Of a stretch of DNA of 33,009 nucleotides, positions 1 to 6,813 are shown one piece after another (position 1 is the first letter of the stretch; the number at the start of each line of letters is the position of its first letter). The DNA lies in NCBI GenBank assembly GCA_003164335.1, contig PLTF01000057.1:34702-67710 (forward strand), read 5' to 3'. This DNA is from Fibrobacterota bacterium (GTDB taxonomy: Bacteria; Fibrobacterota; Chitinivibrionia; Chitinivibrionales; Chitinispirillaceae). A program made the position numbers and the translations under genes. The notes beneath the pieces were generated by a model. That model made no database searches. It worked only from the letters and a program-made list of their open reading frames with translations, and was not told the DNA's origin.

Positions 1-136
1 CCCCTGGTCGGAGCCGCGCAAAGCCGCGTCTCCGACACACCCCCTCCTGCGGAGGTGCGAGGCTATGCCTGCCTCGCTCGCGCTCCGCAGGCGCTCTCGC
101 ACCCCCGCAACGCTCCCATTAGGTAGAAAACGCAGG
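1..136 (+). repeat. Structured intergenic repeat, copy A (5' end cut by window edge)
   Basis: This is the first copy of a repeat seen again at 334-540 (reverse) and 5202-5340. Three paired segments are visible. GTCGGAG at 7-13 pairs with CTCCGAC at 30-36. GTGCGAG at 55-61 pairs with CTCGCAC at 96-102. Inside the latter, GCCTGC at 67-72 pairs with GCAGGC at 87-92. The conserved blocks are CACACCCC...TCCTGCGGA in the middle and CCCGCAACGCTC at 105-116. A tail TTAGGTAGAAAAC follows. The start of the copy, which would contain the first hairpin of copy B, lies outside the window. Confidence 0.75.
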
Positions 137-191
137 TAAAAGCCATAAAAAGAACTGGTTTGAAATCTTTCCCTGAAGCCTTTCCTTCTCC

Positions 192-228
192 CACCCCCGC
201 AACGCTCTCCTTAGGTAGAAAACACAGG
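192..228 (+). repeat. Tail fragment of the structured repeat (copy D)
   Basis: A 37-base segment matches bases 100-136 with only a few mismatches. It starts CACCCCCGCAACGCTC and continues through TTAGGTAGAAAAC. It contains only the conserved tail of the repeat and none of the hairpins. It looks like a partial copy or a deletion remnant next to copy A. Confidence 0.7.
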
Positions 229-263
229 GCAAGGCAAAGATTGTTTTAGAGAAGGACGAAAAA

Positions 264-282
264 GGACGACCGCAGGTCGCCC
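264..282. repeat. Short REP-like palindrome
   Basis: GGACGACC at 264-271 and GGTCGCCC at 275-282 form an imperfect hairpin with a 3-base loop. The form (a GC-rich stem around GCAGG) is typical of bacterial intergenic palindromes. No function can be read from it. Confidence 0.45.
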
Positions 283-333
283 CTGCAAATGCAATTACTA
301 TGCAATCTTTTCAAGATGTGTTCTACCATAGAA

Positions 334-540
334 GAGGGCGTTGCGGGAGGGGGAGGGCGTTTGCCTTCAGGCAAACATCGCCTCGTTCTTCCGCAGGAAG
401 GGATGTGCCAAAGACCCCGCAGCCCGGCTTTGCGGGCGCGGAGGCTTTGGCCAGGGGCTGGTGCAATTAAAAATATGAATCCTCCGTCCATTTCGCCTTT
501 TGGGCGAAATGGGTAACCGCCTAAGCGGTTCCCCCACCTG
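334..540 (-). repeat. Structured intergenic repeat, copy C (reverse orientation, longest copy)
   Basis: Read on the minus strand from 540, this copy begins with GGTGGGGGAACC, as copy B does. AACCGC/GCGGTT (515-520 with 525-530) closes the first hairpin. An extra hairpin not seen in copy B follows (CATTTCGCC 489-497 with GGCGAAATG 503-511), then an AT-rich spacer. The second hairpin pairs 407-413 (GCCAAAG) with 445-451 (CTTTGGC). A conserved TTCCTGCGGAAG block comes next. The third hairpin pairs 359-365 (GTTTGCC) with 370-376 (GGCAAAC). The GCAACGC tail lies at about 336-347. The copy ends 16 bases downstream of the btuF stop, so it may also act as the 3' structure of that operon, although no T-run follows a stem. 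Confidence 0.7.
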
Positions 541-556
541 AGCTGTACCTAAAAAC

Positions 557-1441
557 CTATCTAAAATCAACTTCCGGATGAATAACCCTCGCCATTTGCT
601 CAAGCATGAGGATAAACCGCGGACCCGGGATCTCCGCAAAATCCTGCCTGAAAATATAGACCCGCCCCTTCCTCACCGCATCGACCCGGCCGAACCGGGC
701 CCACGCCGCACGGATCGCAGAATCGCCCGGCGCAACCCCATTGGTTTCCGGCACCAGGTCGATGATCACCTCAGGATCGATCCTGAAAACCCCTTCCGGC
801 GAGAGGGTGGGAAATGCAATCCCCTTCTTCGTAAATGCGTTCTGCCCGCCTGCAAGACGGACCATCTCATCGTAGTAGGTTCCGACTCCCGCAATGCACA
901 GATCCCCGACCGCGCCCATGGAGCGGCCTACCGAGACCAGTACCTGCGGAGAGCGCAATGGCGCGGTCCTGGTCCGTATCCGCTCCATGGAAGCATGTAT
1001 CGACGCGATAATGCTGTCGGCGGCCTGGGCCGTCCCGCAGGCATTGCCGATGAGCTTGATGGACCCTATGATGTCGTTAATGGAGCGGTGATTTACCTGC
1101 ATGACGTTGATATGAAAATTACGGAGATACCGTTTTGCGGCATCATGCTCGGCGAGTACGATGACAAGGTCGGGCCTGAGCCGCAGGATCTCCTCGTAGT
1201 TCGGATCGTAGTACCCGCCGACCTTCGCCTTTGTCAGGGCGTCGGCCGGGTAGGTGCAATACCGGGTGACCCCGACCACGCGGTCCCCGAGCCCCAGGGA
1301 GAAGAGAATCTCGGTAATGCTCGGGGCGAGGGAGACGATGCGGTGGCAGGATTCCGCATTAACAACAGGGGCCATGATGATGAAGAAAAGGCTATCCACC
1401 ATCATGATAAACAGGGCAAACGAAGCTACAGATTTCTTCAT
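557..1441 (-). CDS. btuF: Periplasmic cobalamin-binding protein (BtuF-like)
   Basis: The protein is the soluble substrate-binding component of a B12 ABC importer and delivers cobalamin to BtuCD at the inner membrane. It has a Sec signal peptide (MKKS, then a long hydrophobic run ending VVNA). The class III binding-protein fold follows, with RIVSLAPSITEILFSLGL, VVGVTRYCTYPADA and EEILRLRPDLVI near the N terminus. From this start it is 294 residues, normal for the family. I chose the ATG at 1441 because it begins a canonical signal peptide. An in-frame ATG at 1498 has a better ribosome site (AAAGGA, 8 bases upstream) but would add 19 residues encoded across a hairpin. It is third in the riboswitch-controlled operon. 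The family also contains haem and siderophore binders, but the riboswitch supports B12. No btuC or btuD is visible downstream. Confidence 0.85.
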   Translation of the reverse strand: MKKSVASFALFIMMVDSLFFIIMAPVVNAESCHRIVSLAPSITEILFSLGLGDRVVGVTRYCTYPADALTKAKVGGYYDPNYEEILRLRPDLVIVLAEHDAAKRYLRNFHINVMQVNHRSINDIIGSIKLIGNACGTAQAADSIIASIHASMERIRTRTAPLRSPQVLVSVGRSMGAVGDLCIAGVGTYYDEMVRLAGGQNAFTKKGIAFPTLSPEGVFRIDPEVIIDLVPETNGVAPGDSAIRAAWARFGRVDAVRKGRVYIFRQDFAEIPGPRFILMLEQMARVIHPEVDFR

Positions 1442-1466
1442 GGCTGACTTTCGGGCATGGTAAGTT

Positions 1467-1490
1467 CCCCTCTCCAGGCGTGGAGAGAGG
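1467..1490. repeat. Intercistronic hairpin between the propeller lipoprotein and btuF
   Basis: CTCTCCA at 1470-1476 pairs with TGGAGAG at 1481-1487 around the loop GGCG, and two more C-G pairs extend the stem to 1467-1490. It lies in the 70-base gap before btuF and has no T-run. It may affect RNA stability or relative expression, or it may be a small palindromic repeat. Confidence 0.45.
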
Positions 1491-1511
1491 AAGGGCATTG
1501 GTAATTTCCTT

Positions 1512-2651
1512 TTACTGATTACTCAGATATGCCAGAGAATACGGCAACATATGGAATGCAGTCGTCTGGCCGATTTTCGTATTGGTGGCCATGTTTACCG
1601 AGACAATTCCGGGAGCGGTGCTGCTCTGATCGGCGACATAGAGCGTATCCCCGCTGCATATTACGCCGCCGAACACGCCCGATGCATTGCCGATTCCTTC
1701 AATCGGGCTGCCGACCGTTTTGGCAGCCGGATTGAAGGGAAACACTTCGTTGGCATAGCTCGTGCCGTTTATTCCTGCAGTAATATAGCCGCTGGTCGGA
1801 CTTGCCATCTTGATGGCACCGAGATCTCCGCTCAGCTGGCTTTCGAGAATCACGGCGCCGGTATTGGTCCGGGAAGCGAGATCGATGCATTCAACGTCAC
1901 CATCGGTATAGACGTAGTAAGCGCCGGGACAGGCGACGTAGAGTTTACCGCCAACGGTATCCATCGAATACGGGTTCTTTTTCAGGAGCATGATTTTATT
2001 GACTATTGAGTCGTTACTCGTTGAAATTACCGCGATGCAGCTGGAATCCGCAGGCTCGGGATATCCTCCGACCACCTTGAGTCGCTGGCAGCCGACATAG
2101 AGGTAATTACCGGCCACTATCGCCGGAGACATATACGGTGTGTCTACTGCGCTATCCGTGCCCGCGTAGGCATCGAAGCGACCCAGGTCGATCGTTCCGC
2201 TTACCGCGCCGGTTGACGGATTAAAAATAAGCAGGTTTTTGCTCTCGTACTGCGTGATATACGCCTTGGTGTTGCTGACGAAGGCAATCTGCTGGGGGTC
2301 GACGCCCTTGCCGACATTTACCTGGTAGGCCACCGTTGCCTTGGAAGAGGATAAACCGCTGAGTTTTATCACATTTCCTTTGCTTCTTTCCAGAATATAA
2401 ACATTTCCTCCATACGTTGAAACAATATCATCGGTCCCGAGCGCCAGCAGGTTGCTGTCGACGCCCTGGCCGTCGGCGCCTGCCACGTTGAAATTGCCCT
2501 CGGAATAGTCCGGTGAAACGGTTGTCGCAAGAATGAGAGAGCCCTGAAGACTCGTCTGCACACCGGTCACGGTGGACGAGGATTTCGAACAATTCATGAT
2601 GAGGGCGGCTCCGAAAATGCATACGGTAAAAATTGTCTGTCGCGAATTCAT
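1512..2651 (-). CDS. Beta-propeller surface lipoprotein, BtuG-like candidate
   Basis: The protein is 379 residues long with a lipoprotein-type signal. A hydrophobic run leads to Cys21 in the context LIMNC; Asn at -1 is unusual. The mature part is made of repeated YVTN-like propeller blades, for example GGNVYILERSKGNVIKL, TKAYITQYESKNLLIF, NYLYVGCQRLKVVGG, GGKLYVACPGAYYVY and GDTLYVADQSS. In Bacteroides, BtuG is a surface beta-propeller lipoprotein that captures B12 and works with BtuB. Size, lipidation, fold and position between btuB and btuF all match that role. Sequence identity to BtuG cannot be tested here, so the B12 function is inferred. The start is supported by GAAAGGAG 9 bases upstream and lies 15 bases after the btuB stop. 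Alternatives are a general YncE-type propeller or a lipoprotein for another corrinoid. Confidence 0.75.
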   Translation of the reverse strand: MNSRQTIFTVCIFGAALIMNCSKSSSTVTGVQTSLQGSLILATTVSPDYSEGNFNVAGADGQGVDSNLLALGTDDIVSTYGGNVYILERSKGNVIKLSGLSSSKATVAYQVNVGKGVDPQQIAFVSNTKAYITQYESKNLLIFNPSTGAVSGTIDLGRFDAYAGTDSAVDTPYMSPAIVAGNYLYVGCQRLKVVGGYPEPADSSCIAVISTSNDSIVNKIMLLKKNPYSMDTVGGKLYVACPGAYYVYTDGDVECIDLASRTNTGAVILESQLSGDLGAIKMASPTSGYITAGINGTSYANEVFPFNPAAKTVGSPIEGIGNASGVFGGVICSGDTLYVADQSSTAPGIVSVNMATNTKIGQTTAFHMLPYSLAYLSNQ

Positions 2652-2666
2652 GAAGACATGCTCCTT

Positions 2667-4772
2667 TCAATACTGATAGGTGAGATTAAGAGAACAGGAC
2701 CTTCCGGGCAGAATGAAGTCGGTTTCATAATTATCTGCATAGTCAAGATTGTTGTTCTGTTCATTGAGGTAATTATCGATGCGTCCGGTAATCGACAGGT
2801 TCCGGAAAACGGTCCAGGTCGCCCGGATATTCGTAATGGCAGGCGTGCGCTGCATCGCAACATTGCTGATGCTCACAAAATACGGAGACGTGAAGACCAC
2901 CGAATGCTCAAGTTCCAGGGTCCTGAGCGAGAAAACCACGGAACATTCATCCTTGAACTGCGGGATAAAGGGAACCTGGTTATTGTCGAGAGCCGCATCG
3001 GGAAGATCATGAAACGTGTTGTCCTGCCAGGTAAGGCTGTTGACGATGCAGAGCTCCCTGAACAGCCGCAACTTTTCGTAAAGTTCAAACCCCATCGCCG
3101 ACACCGCTGCATAGTTTTCCGGACGGAATACTCCCTGCGAATTCGGCAGGGCGATTATCCTGTTGAAGGTTTCTCCCGCATAAAAAGAACCGCGGCTTAA
3201 AAGGCCGAGAAACAGCGCATTGATGCCGACCGATCCGTTGCAGCGCGTCTCGGGAAGGAGGTTGGGGTTGCCGAGATACGATCCGCTCTCCCCGAATTTT
3301 TCCTCGAAGGTCGGGTTGCGCGAGTGATAACTCGCATCGGCGTCAAAGGACAGTGCCGAAGATTCCCTCCACTGGTAATCCGCCTCCAGGTGCGGCAACT
3401 GCCGTGCATCAACGAGCTTGCCGGGCACATAGTTGCCAAGCGGTGTCGGGAAGCTGCCGTTGGCATGGTCGATTTCCATCCGGTGGAGATACCGGAGTGA
3501 GAGGCTCTGTCCGGCAGCCCACTCATGAGCCAATCCCAGCCCGGCTTCGATGATCTCGCGATAATCATAGGGCGCAACCGGGTAGCTGAAATCCTCGTAA
3601 TTCTGCAGGATCTCCCCCTCATACCCGCCGCCGAGGAGACCTTCGCAGTGAACCCCTGACGCAGGGGAACTATTGAGCACGCCGTGGACATCCAGACCCG
3701 GCGACAGTTCTTCTACCCGCTTTACGTACAAACCGAATAATCCGTTCGGATCGTTATAATCATTGCTCCGGAAAATGCCGGATGCCGACAGGCTCAGGGT
3801 GCATGCCGGGGAGAGAATCTGCCCGGACCTCAGGGCGGCCATGCCCATGGTCCCATTCTGGCGTCCATGCTGTGCTGCGCCTGAGGAATCCGTGAAATCA
3901 TGCAGCCCCTTGTTAAAATCGACATAGGTCCCCAGTGCCGAAATTTCAGAGCCGTTGCGGAATTTAAAGATCTCCTCTGCCATCAACGATCTTTCGGTAA
4001 AATCATCGTCGGTCATGATGGATTTATAGTCGTCCGCCTGATTCAAGGGCGTGTTATTATCATTTGTGTAGGGAAAGTCGTTGCGGATAGTGGAAATGTC
4101 CGCGGCGGCTATGAACTGTTGCGATCGCGTCGGCAGGGAGACAAAACCGTCGGCATTTTCACTGCCGAAGCTGCCGATCCCGACCTGCCCGGAAATGTGC
4201 TTTTGAGCGGAATCGGTAGAGAGGTTGATTGCGCTGCCGAGCCCGTCGCCCATAAGGGCGAGTGGAATGCCGGTCTTATAAATTTCGATCCGTTGGAGCA
4301 GGTTAAGCGGTATTTTACTCAGGTCGACCGACTCTCCTGCAACCGGCGCGAGCGGAATGCCATCCAGAAAGACACCGATCTGCCCCGATGAGAGCCCGCG
4401 TATGGAGGCTGAGGCATAATCGCCCTGACCGCCGGTCCGGAGGATACTCACCCCGGTTTCGGTCTCCAGTACCGATGGGAGGTCCGCATACTTTCCTGAA
4501 TACTCCTCCGCGGTCCTGACGCTCTGGCCCGAGGGCTGCGCTGTCGGCGATGGCGCGGTAACCACAATGGAGTAGGCCGGAATTGGGGGTTCACGAGAAA
4601 GGGAATCGAGGAGCGAATCGGTTTTGCCGGAGCCCGGAGAGGCGACACCGACCGGCAACGAACTATTTGATGCTGCAGAATCAGGGGCAGTAGCTCCATA
4701 CAGGGCAGGCGCACAGACAAGCGCTCCCCAGAAGCAAATCGTCCCGATTAATTTCCGTACGAATGACCTCAT
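2667..4772 (-). CDS. btuB: TonB-dependent outer-membrane cobalamin receptor (BtuB-like)
   Basis: This receptor moves B12 across the outer membrane using TonB energy. A Sec signal peptide (MRSFVRK, a hydrophobic stretch, cleavage near ALYGA) is followed by a plug domain at about residues 85-180. The plug contains the typical run from ADLPSVLETETGVSILRTGG through ASIRGLSSGQIGVFLDGIPL to RIEIYKTGIP and GSAINLST. The rest is a 22-strand-type barrel ending in the aromatic TYQY, as expected for BAM-dependent folding. From the ATG at 4772 it is 701 residues. An upstream in-frame start at 4838 would put 22 extra residues before the signal peptide. AAGAGG lies about 12 bases upstream of the chosen start. 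The cobalamin riboswitch in its leader supports B12 as substrate. Confidence 0.9.
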   Translation of the reverse strand: MRSFVRKLIGTICFWGALVCAPALYGATAPDSAASNSSLPVGVASPGSGKTDSLLDSLSREPPIPAYSIVVTAPSPTAQPSGQSVRTAEEYSGKYADLPSVLETETGVSILRTGGQGDYASASIRGLSSGQIGVFLDGIPLAPVAGESVDLSKIPLNLLQRIEIYKTGIPLALMGDGLGSAINLSTDSAQKHISGQVGIGSFGSENADGFVSLPTRSQQFIAAADISTIRNDFPYTNDNNTPLNQADDYKSIMTDDDFTERSLMAEEIFKFRNGSEISALGTYVDFNKGLHDFTDSSGAAQHGRQNGTMGMAALRSGQILSPACTLSLSASGIFRSNDYNDPNGLFGLYVKRVEELSPGLDVHGVLNSSPASGVHCEGLLGGGYEGEILQNYEDFSYPVAPYDYREIIEAGLGLAHEWAAGQSLSLRYLHRMEIDHANGSFPTPLGNYVPGKLVDARQLPHLEADYQWRESSALSFDADASYHSRNPTFEEKFGESGSYLGNPNLLPETRCNGSVGINALFLGLLSRGSFYAGETFNRIIALPNSQGVFRPENYAAVSAMGFELYEKLRLFRELCIVNSLTWQDNTFHDLPDAALDNNQVPFIPQFKDECSVVFSLRTLELEHSVVFTSPYFVSISNVAMQRTPAITNIRATWTVFRNLSITGRIDNYLNEQNNNLDYADNYETDFILPGRSCSLNLTYQY

Positions 4773-4882
4773 GAATTCGGTATGCCTCTTCTTTGACCCA
4801 TGGCTGCAATATTCGGCACAATCCTCTCCCCTCCGCACCCGGCCTCAGGAGAGAAACAAAGATAGTCAGCTATGGAGGGGGC

Positions 4883-4924
4883 AAAAAAAAATCCCCAACT
4901 TCTTCGAAAAGAAGCCGGGGATTT
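4883..4924 (-). terminator. Intrinsic terminator in the btuB leader (riboswitch expression platform)
   Basis: Read on the minus strand, AAATCCCC and CTTCTT pair with their complements around a TCGA-type loop (4889-4924, with a 2-base internal mismatch). A run of nine T residues follows directly (4883-4891). It lies between the riboswitch aptamer and the btuB start, the usual place for a switchable terminator. The natural reading is that bound cobalamin favours this hairpin and stops transcription. Confidence 0.88.
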
Positions 4925-4992
4925 CCGTTTTTATCCTCGTTATATGATATGCCGCAGCCCATCCACGGGGCGTCTCCAATGGCATGCGCATG

Positions 4993-5133
4993 TTCAGGCA
5001 GGTCTTCTGGCTCCCGGATCGTCCTACCGGCCTCGGCCTTCCCATCTTGCGACAGTGGCGTACATGAGGCTTTCGTTCCCGGTTACAGCGGCGGGTCCGC
5101 TCCCGGTTTGCACGGGATTCCCTTAATCCTGAA
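4993..5133 (-). promoter_or_regulatory. Cobalamin (B12) riboswitch aptamer
   Basis: The minus strand shows the family's hallmark blocks in order. GGGAATCCCGTGCAAACCGGGAGC and GGACCCGCCGCTGTAACCGGGAA come first, then GCCACTGTC, ATGGGAAGGC, and finally GAGCCAGAAGACCTGCC. The closing stem is TTCAGG (5128-5133) with CCTGAA (4993-4998). The full set, including the 3' GCCAG-AGACCTGCC box, is diagnostic of the AdoCbl-type family. It governs the btuB operon downstream through the terminator at 4883-4924. Confidence 0.95.
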
Positions 5134-5147
5134 ATAGCGCGGTAGAA

Positions 5148-5177
5148 AATATCGATTATTGAAGGGTGAAAGAGCAA
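5148..5177 (-). promoter_or_regulatory. Possible promoter of the btu operon
   Basis: On the minus strand a TTGCTC -35-like box (5172-5177) and a GATATT -10-like box (5148-5153) are separated by 18 bases. Transcription would start just upstream of the riboswitch closing stem at 5133. The match is only moderate, and other AT-rich hexamers nearby could serve. Confidence 0.35.
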
Positions 5178-5201
5178 GAAAAAGTTTTTATTGCAGCCCT
5201 T

Positions 5202-5340
5202 GGTGGGGGAACCTCGCTTCGCGGGTTCCCCCTGGTCTGAAGCCCCCAAAGCGGGTCTTCAGACACACCCCTTCCTGCGGAAGTGGGCGGCTATGTTCGC
5301 CTTCGGCGAACGCTCGCCCACTCCCGCAACGCTCACCTAG
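5202..5340 (+). repeat. Structured intergenic repeat, copy B (complete)
   Basis: This copy has every element of the family. Hairpin 1 is GGGGGAACC (5205-5213) with GGTTCCCCC (5224-5232). Hairpin 2 is GTCTGAAG (5235-5242) with CTTCAGAC (5257-5264). The conserved CACACCCCTTCCTGCGGAA block follows. Hairpin 3 has an outer stem AGTGGGCG (5282-5289) with CGCCCACT (5315-5322) and an inner stem GTTCGCC (5295-5301) with GGCGAAC (5305-5311). The CCCGCAACGCTC tail lies at 5323-5334. It lies just upstream of the presumed btu promoter and points away from that operon. Confidence 0.75.
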
Positions 5341-5432
5341 CGATATGGGGATCGAGACGGCTATGTGCTGCTGAAGCTTCAAGACACTCCTCCTTCCTTT
5401 AAAAATACCGTATAGAAGGAAATCTCCGGCAG

Positions 5433-5512
5433 CATCCCGGTGATGGGGGGATCGATCCCGCACAGGTCTCAAGCCGGGAAGACCTGATGGGATTCGGGAG
5501 GAAGCCTCACCG
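5433..5512 (+). other. Possible structured RNA: three-way junction, family unknown
   Basis: CGGTGA (5438-5443) can pair with TCACCG (5507-5512), enclosing two further helices. These are GGGAT/ATCCC around 5448-5459 and AGGTCT (5464-5469) with AGACCT (5480-5485). The loop CAAGCCGGGA and the segment GATGGGATTCGGGAGG look non-random. I compared it by eye with cobalamin, TPP, c-di-GMP, glycine and lysine riboswitches and found no convincing match. It lies about 100 bases upstream of the promoter at 5615, so it is not in that transcript. The strand is uncertain. Confidence 0.3.
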
Positions 5513-5614
5513 CTTAAGGGAAATGCCGACTCATTTAGGCATGCAATTGATAAGCTTAATGCCGTCTGATTAAGAGTCCGGGTCCCGCTGAGCAGTATTC
5601 CAGTACCTCCAGGC

Positions 5615-5643
5615 TTGCAATTAAGCTGTTTATCGTGTATAAT
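5615..5643 (+). promoter_or_regulatory. Near-consensus sigma70-type promoter of the polysaccharide cluster
   Basis: A TTGCAA -35 box (5615-5620), a spacer of exactly 17 bases and a perfect TATAAT -10 box (5638-5643) predict a start near 5650. The next gene on this strand begins at 5974, so the transcript would carry a leader of about 325 bases. This is the best promoter match noticed in the window. Confidence 0.65.
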
Positions 5644-5838
5644 CATGAAAAAAGTCTACGTCTTAGTTCACCCCGTTAATTATATTAGCACGGTTCGCGA
5701 AGGATTTGAGCAGGATTCCTCTCCAGGTCGATGAATTCTGTCGCATACACGGATCAGGCCAAATGAGACGGTGAATAGGCATAGCGAGCGCATTACAAAT
5801 ATTTCCTTGTCAAGAGAAGATTGCAGGCAGCTTTGCGG

Positions 5839-5860
5839 TCCCCGCAGCTTGCTGCGGGGA
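5839..5860. repeat. Perfect GC-rich palindrome in the leader
   Basis: TCCCCGCAGC (5839-5848) and GCTGCGGGGA (5851-5860) are perfect complements around TT. There is no T-run on either side, so a simple terminator is unlikely. It looks like a REP-type palindrome but could also form in the long leader RNA ahead of the sugar transferase gene. Confidence 0.55.
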
Positions 5861-5973
5861 GCTTCAATCATTACCACAGTGCAAAATGATCTGCTTCCCC
5901 TGGCAGCGATTGAATAAAGCTGGATATGACGATTTGGGGAAAGAGTGCTCATTAAACACGCAACGGATGATTT

Positions 5974-6789
5974 TTGAGATATTCCCAACTATTTTCGTAT
6001 GTGCGGGACCATTTGTCCCGCCGGCCCGATTCGGACCCATCACCGGGCGCGAAAGCTAACGGCAAACCGCTGTCGGTTCCCTTCTGGAAGCGGCTGCTGG
6101 ATATTACCCTGTCGCTGGCCACCATCGCATTCGTCTTCCCCTTTGTATATCTCGTGCTTGCCCCCTACATAAAGATCGTATCGCCCCGCGGATCGGTCCT
6201 GTTCAGGCAGGAACGCGTGGGCCTGGGCGGGAAACTCTTTACTTGCCTGAAATTCCGGACCATGCACTGCGGGAACAATGCGCGGGCGCACGCGACCCAT
6301 GTGCAGACACTGATCGATACCGGTGTTCCCATGGAAAAGCTCGACAACTATTCCGCCATCATCCCGCTTGGAAAGTTCCTGCGTAAAACCTGCATCGATG
6401 AGTTGCCGCAGCTGTTCAACATACTTCGCGGCGACATGAGCATCGTGGGTCCGCGCCCCTGCATGCCCTACGAGCGGGATAACTACCGGGACTGGCACCA
6501 TGAGCGGTTCGAAGCGCTGCCGGGTCTGACCGGGCTCTGGCAGGTAAGCGGCAAGAACAGGCTGACCTTTGATCAGATGATGCGTCTCGATGTCGGCTAT
6601 ACACGAACCCTGTCGCCGGTTCTTGACATGGTTATAATCCTGAAAACCCCTTTTGCAATCCTTACGCAAGTCCGGGATTCTTTGCATAAGAAACCGTTAC
6701 CGTGGAGGCCGGGCGCCCCCGTCATTTCGGCGATGCTTGTCACGGAGAACCATATCCCGGAAAACCGGAAAGTTTTGACGCACCGGTAA
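5974..6789 (+). CDS. Initiating sugar-phosphate transferase (undecaprenyl-phosphate, bacterial sugar transferase family)
   Basis: The protein moves a sugar phosphate from a nucleotide sugar onto undecaprenyl phosphate, the first membrane step of repeat-unit assembly. It has one hydrophobic segment near residues 40-65 (WKRLLDITLSLATIAFVFPF). The catalytic core follows, with GSVLFRQERVG, FTCLKFRTM, DELPQLFNILRGDMSIVGPRP and PGLTGLWQVSGK. At 271 residues it is the short monotopic form without the extra N-terminal membrane and CoA-binding-like region of WcaJ or WbaP. The start used is TTG at 5974 with a weak ribosome site; GTG at 6001 is an alternative. It is the first gene after the promoter at 5615. 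The sugar it transfers cannot be read from the sequence. Confidence 0.92.
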   Translation: MRYSQLFSYVRDHLSRRPDSDPSPGAKANGKPLSVPFWKRLLDITLSLATIAFVFPFVYLVLAPYIKIVSPRGSVLFRQERVGLGGKLFTCLKFRTMHCGNNARAHATHVQTLIDTGVPMEKLDNYSAIIPLGKFLRKTCIDELPQLFNILRGDMSIVGPRPCMPYERDNYRDWHHERFEALPGLTGLWQVSGKNRLTFDQMMRLDVGYTRTLSPVLDMVIILKTPFAILTQVRDSLHKKPLPWRPGAPVISAMLVTENHIPENRKVLTHR

Positions 6790-6813
6790 CCGGGCCACCC
6801 AAAGGTTGAGGCA

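Noticed and set aside
489-530. Rho-independent terminator for the btu operon
   Set aside because: Two good hairpins are present but neither is followed by a T-run on the minus strand, and they belong to repeat copy C.
1-540. Integron attC-like or CRISPR-like reading of the repeated palindromes
   Set aside because: There is no integrase, no gene cassette, no regular spacing and no spacer set. The copies are scattered and in both orientations.
246-639. Overlapping open frames on both strands, rich in Arg, Pro and Gly, in the left intergenic region
   Set aside because: They run through the structured repeat (copy C) and its hairpins, have no ribosome site or known domain, and similar peptides recur in the other copies because the DNA is repeated.
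5433-5512. A second cobalamin or TPP riboswitch, suggested by AAGCCGGGAAGACCTGATGG
   Set aside because: Only this short segment resembles the families. The cobalamin blocks GCCACTG and GGGAAGG and the TPP block CTGAGA are missing.
5188-5646. A 152-codon open frame on the minus strand
   Set aside because: It crosses repeat copy B, the possible structured element and the promoter, and its peptide has no protein-like features.
5645-5734. A 29-codon open frame starting MKKVYVLVHPVNYI
   Set aside because: Its ATG lies one base after the -10 box of the promoter at 5615-5643, ahead of the expected transcript start, with no ribosome site.
5650-5973. A JUMPstart/ops antitermination element in the leader of the polysaccharide cluster
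   Set aside because: No GGCGGTAGCGT-like sequence was found.
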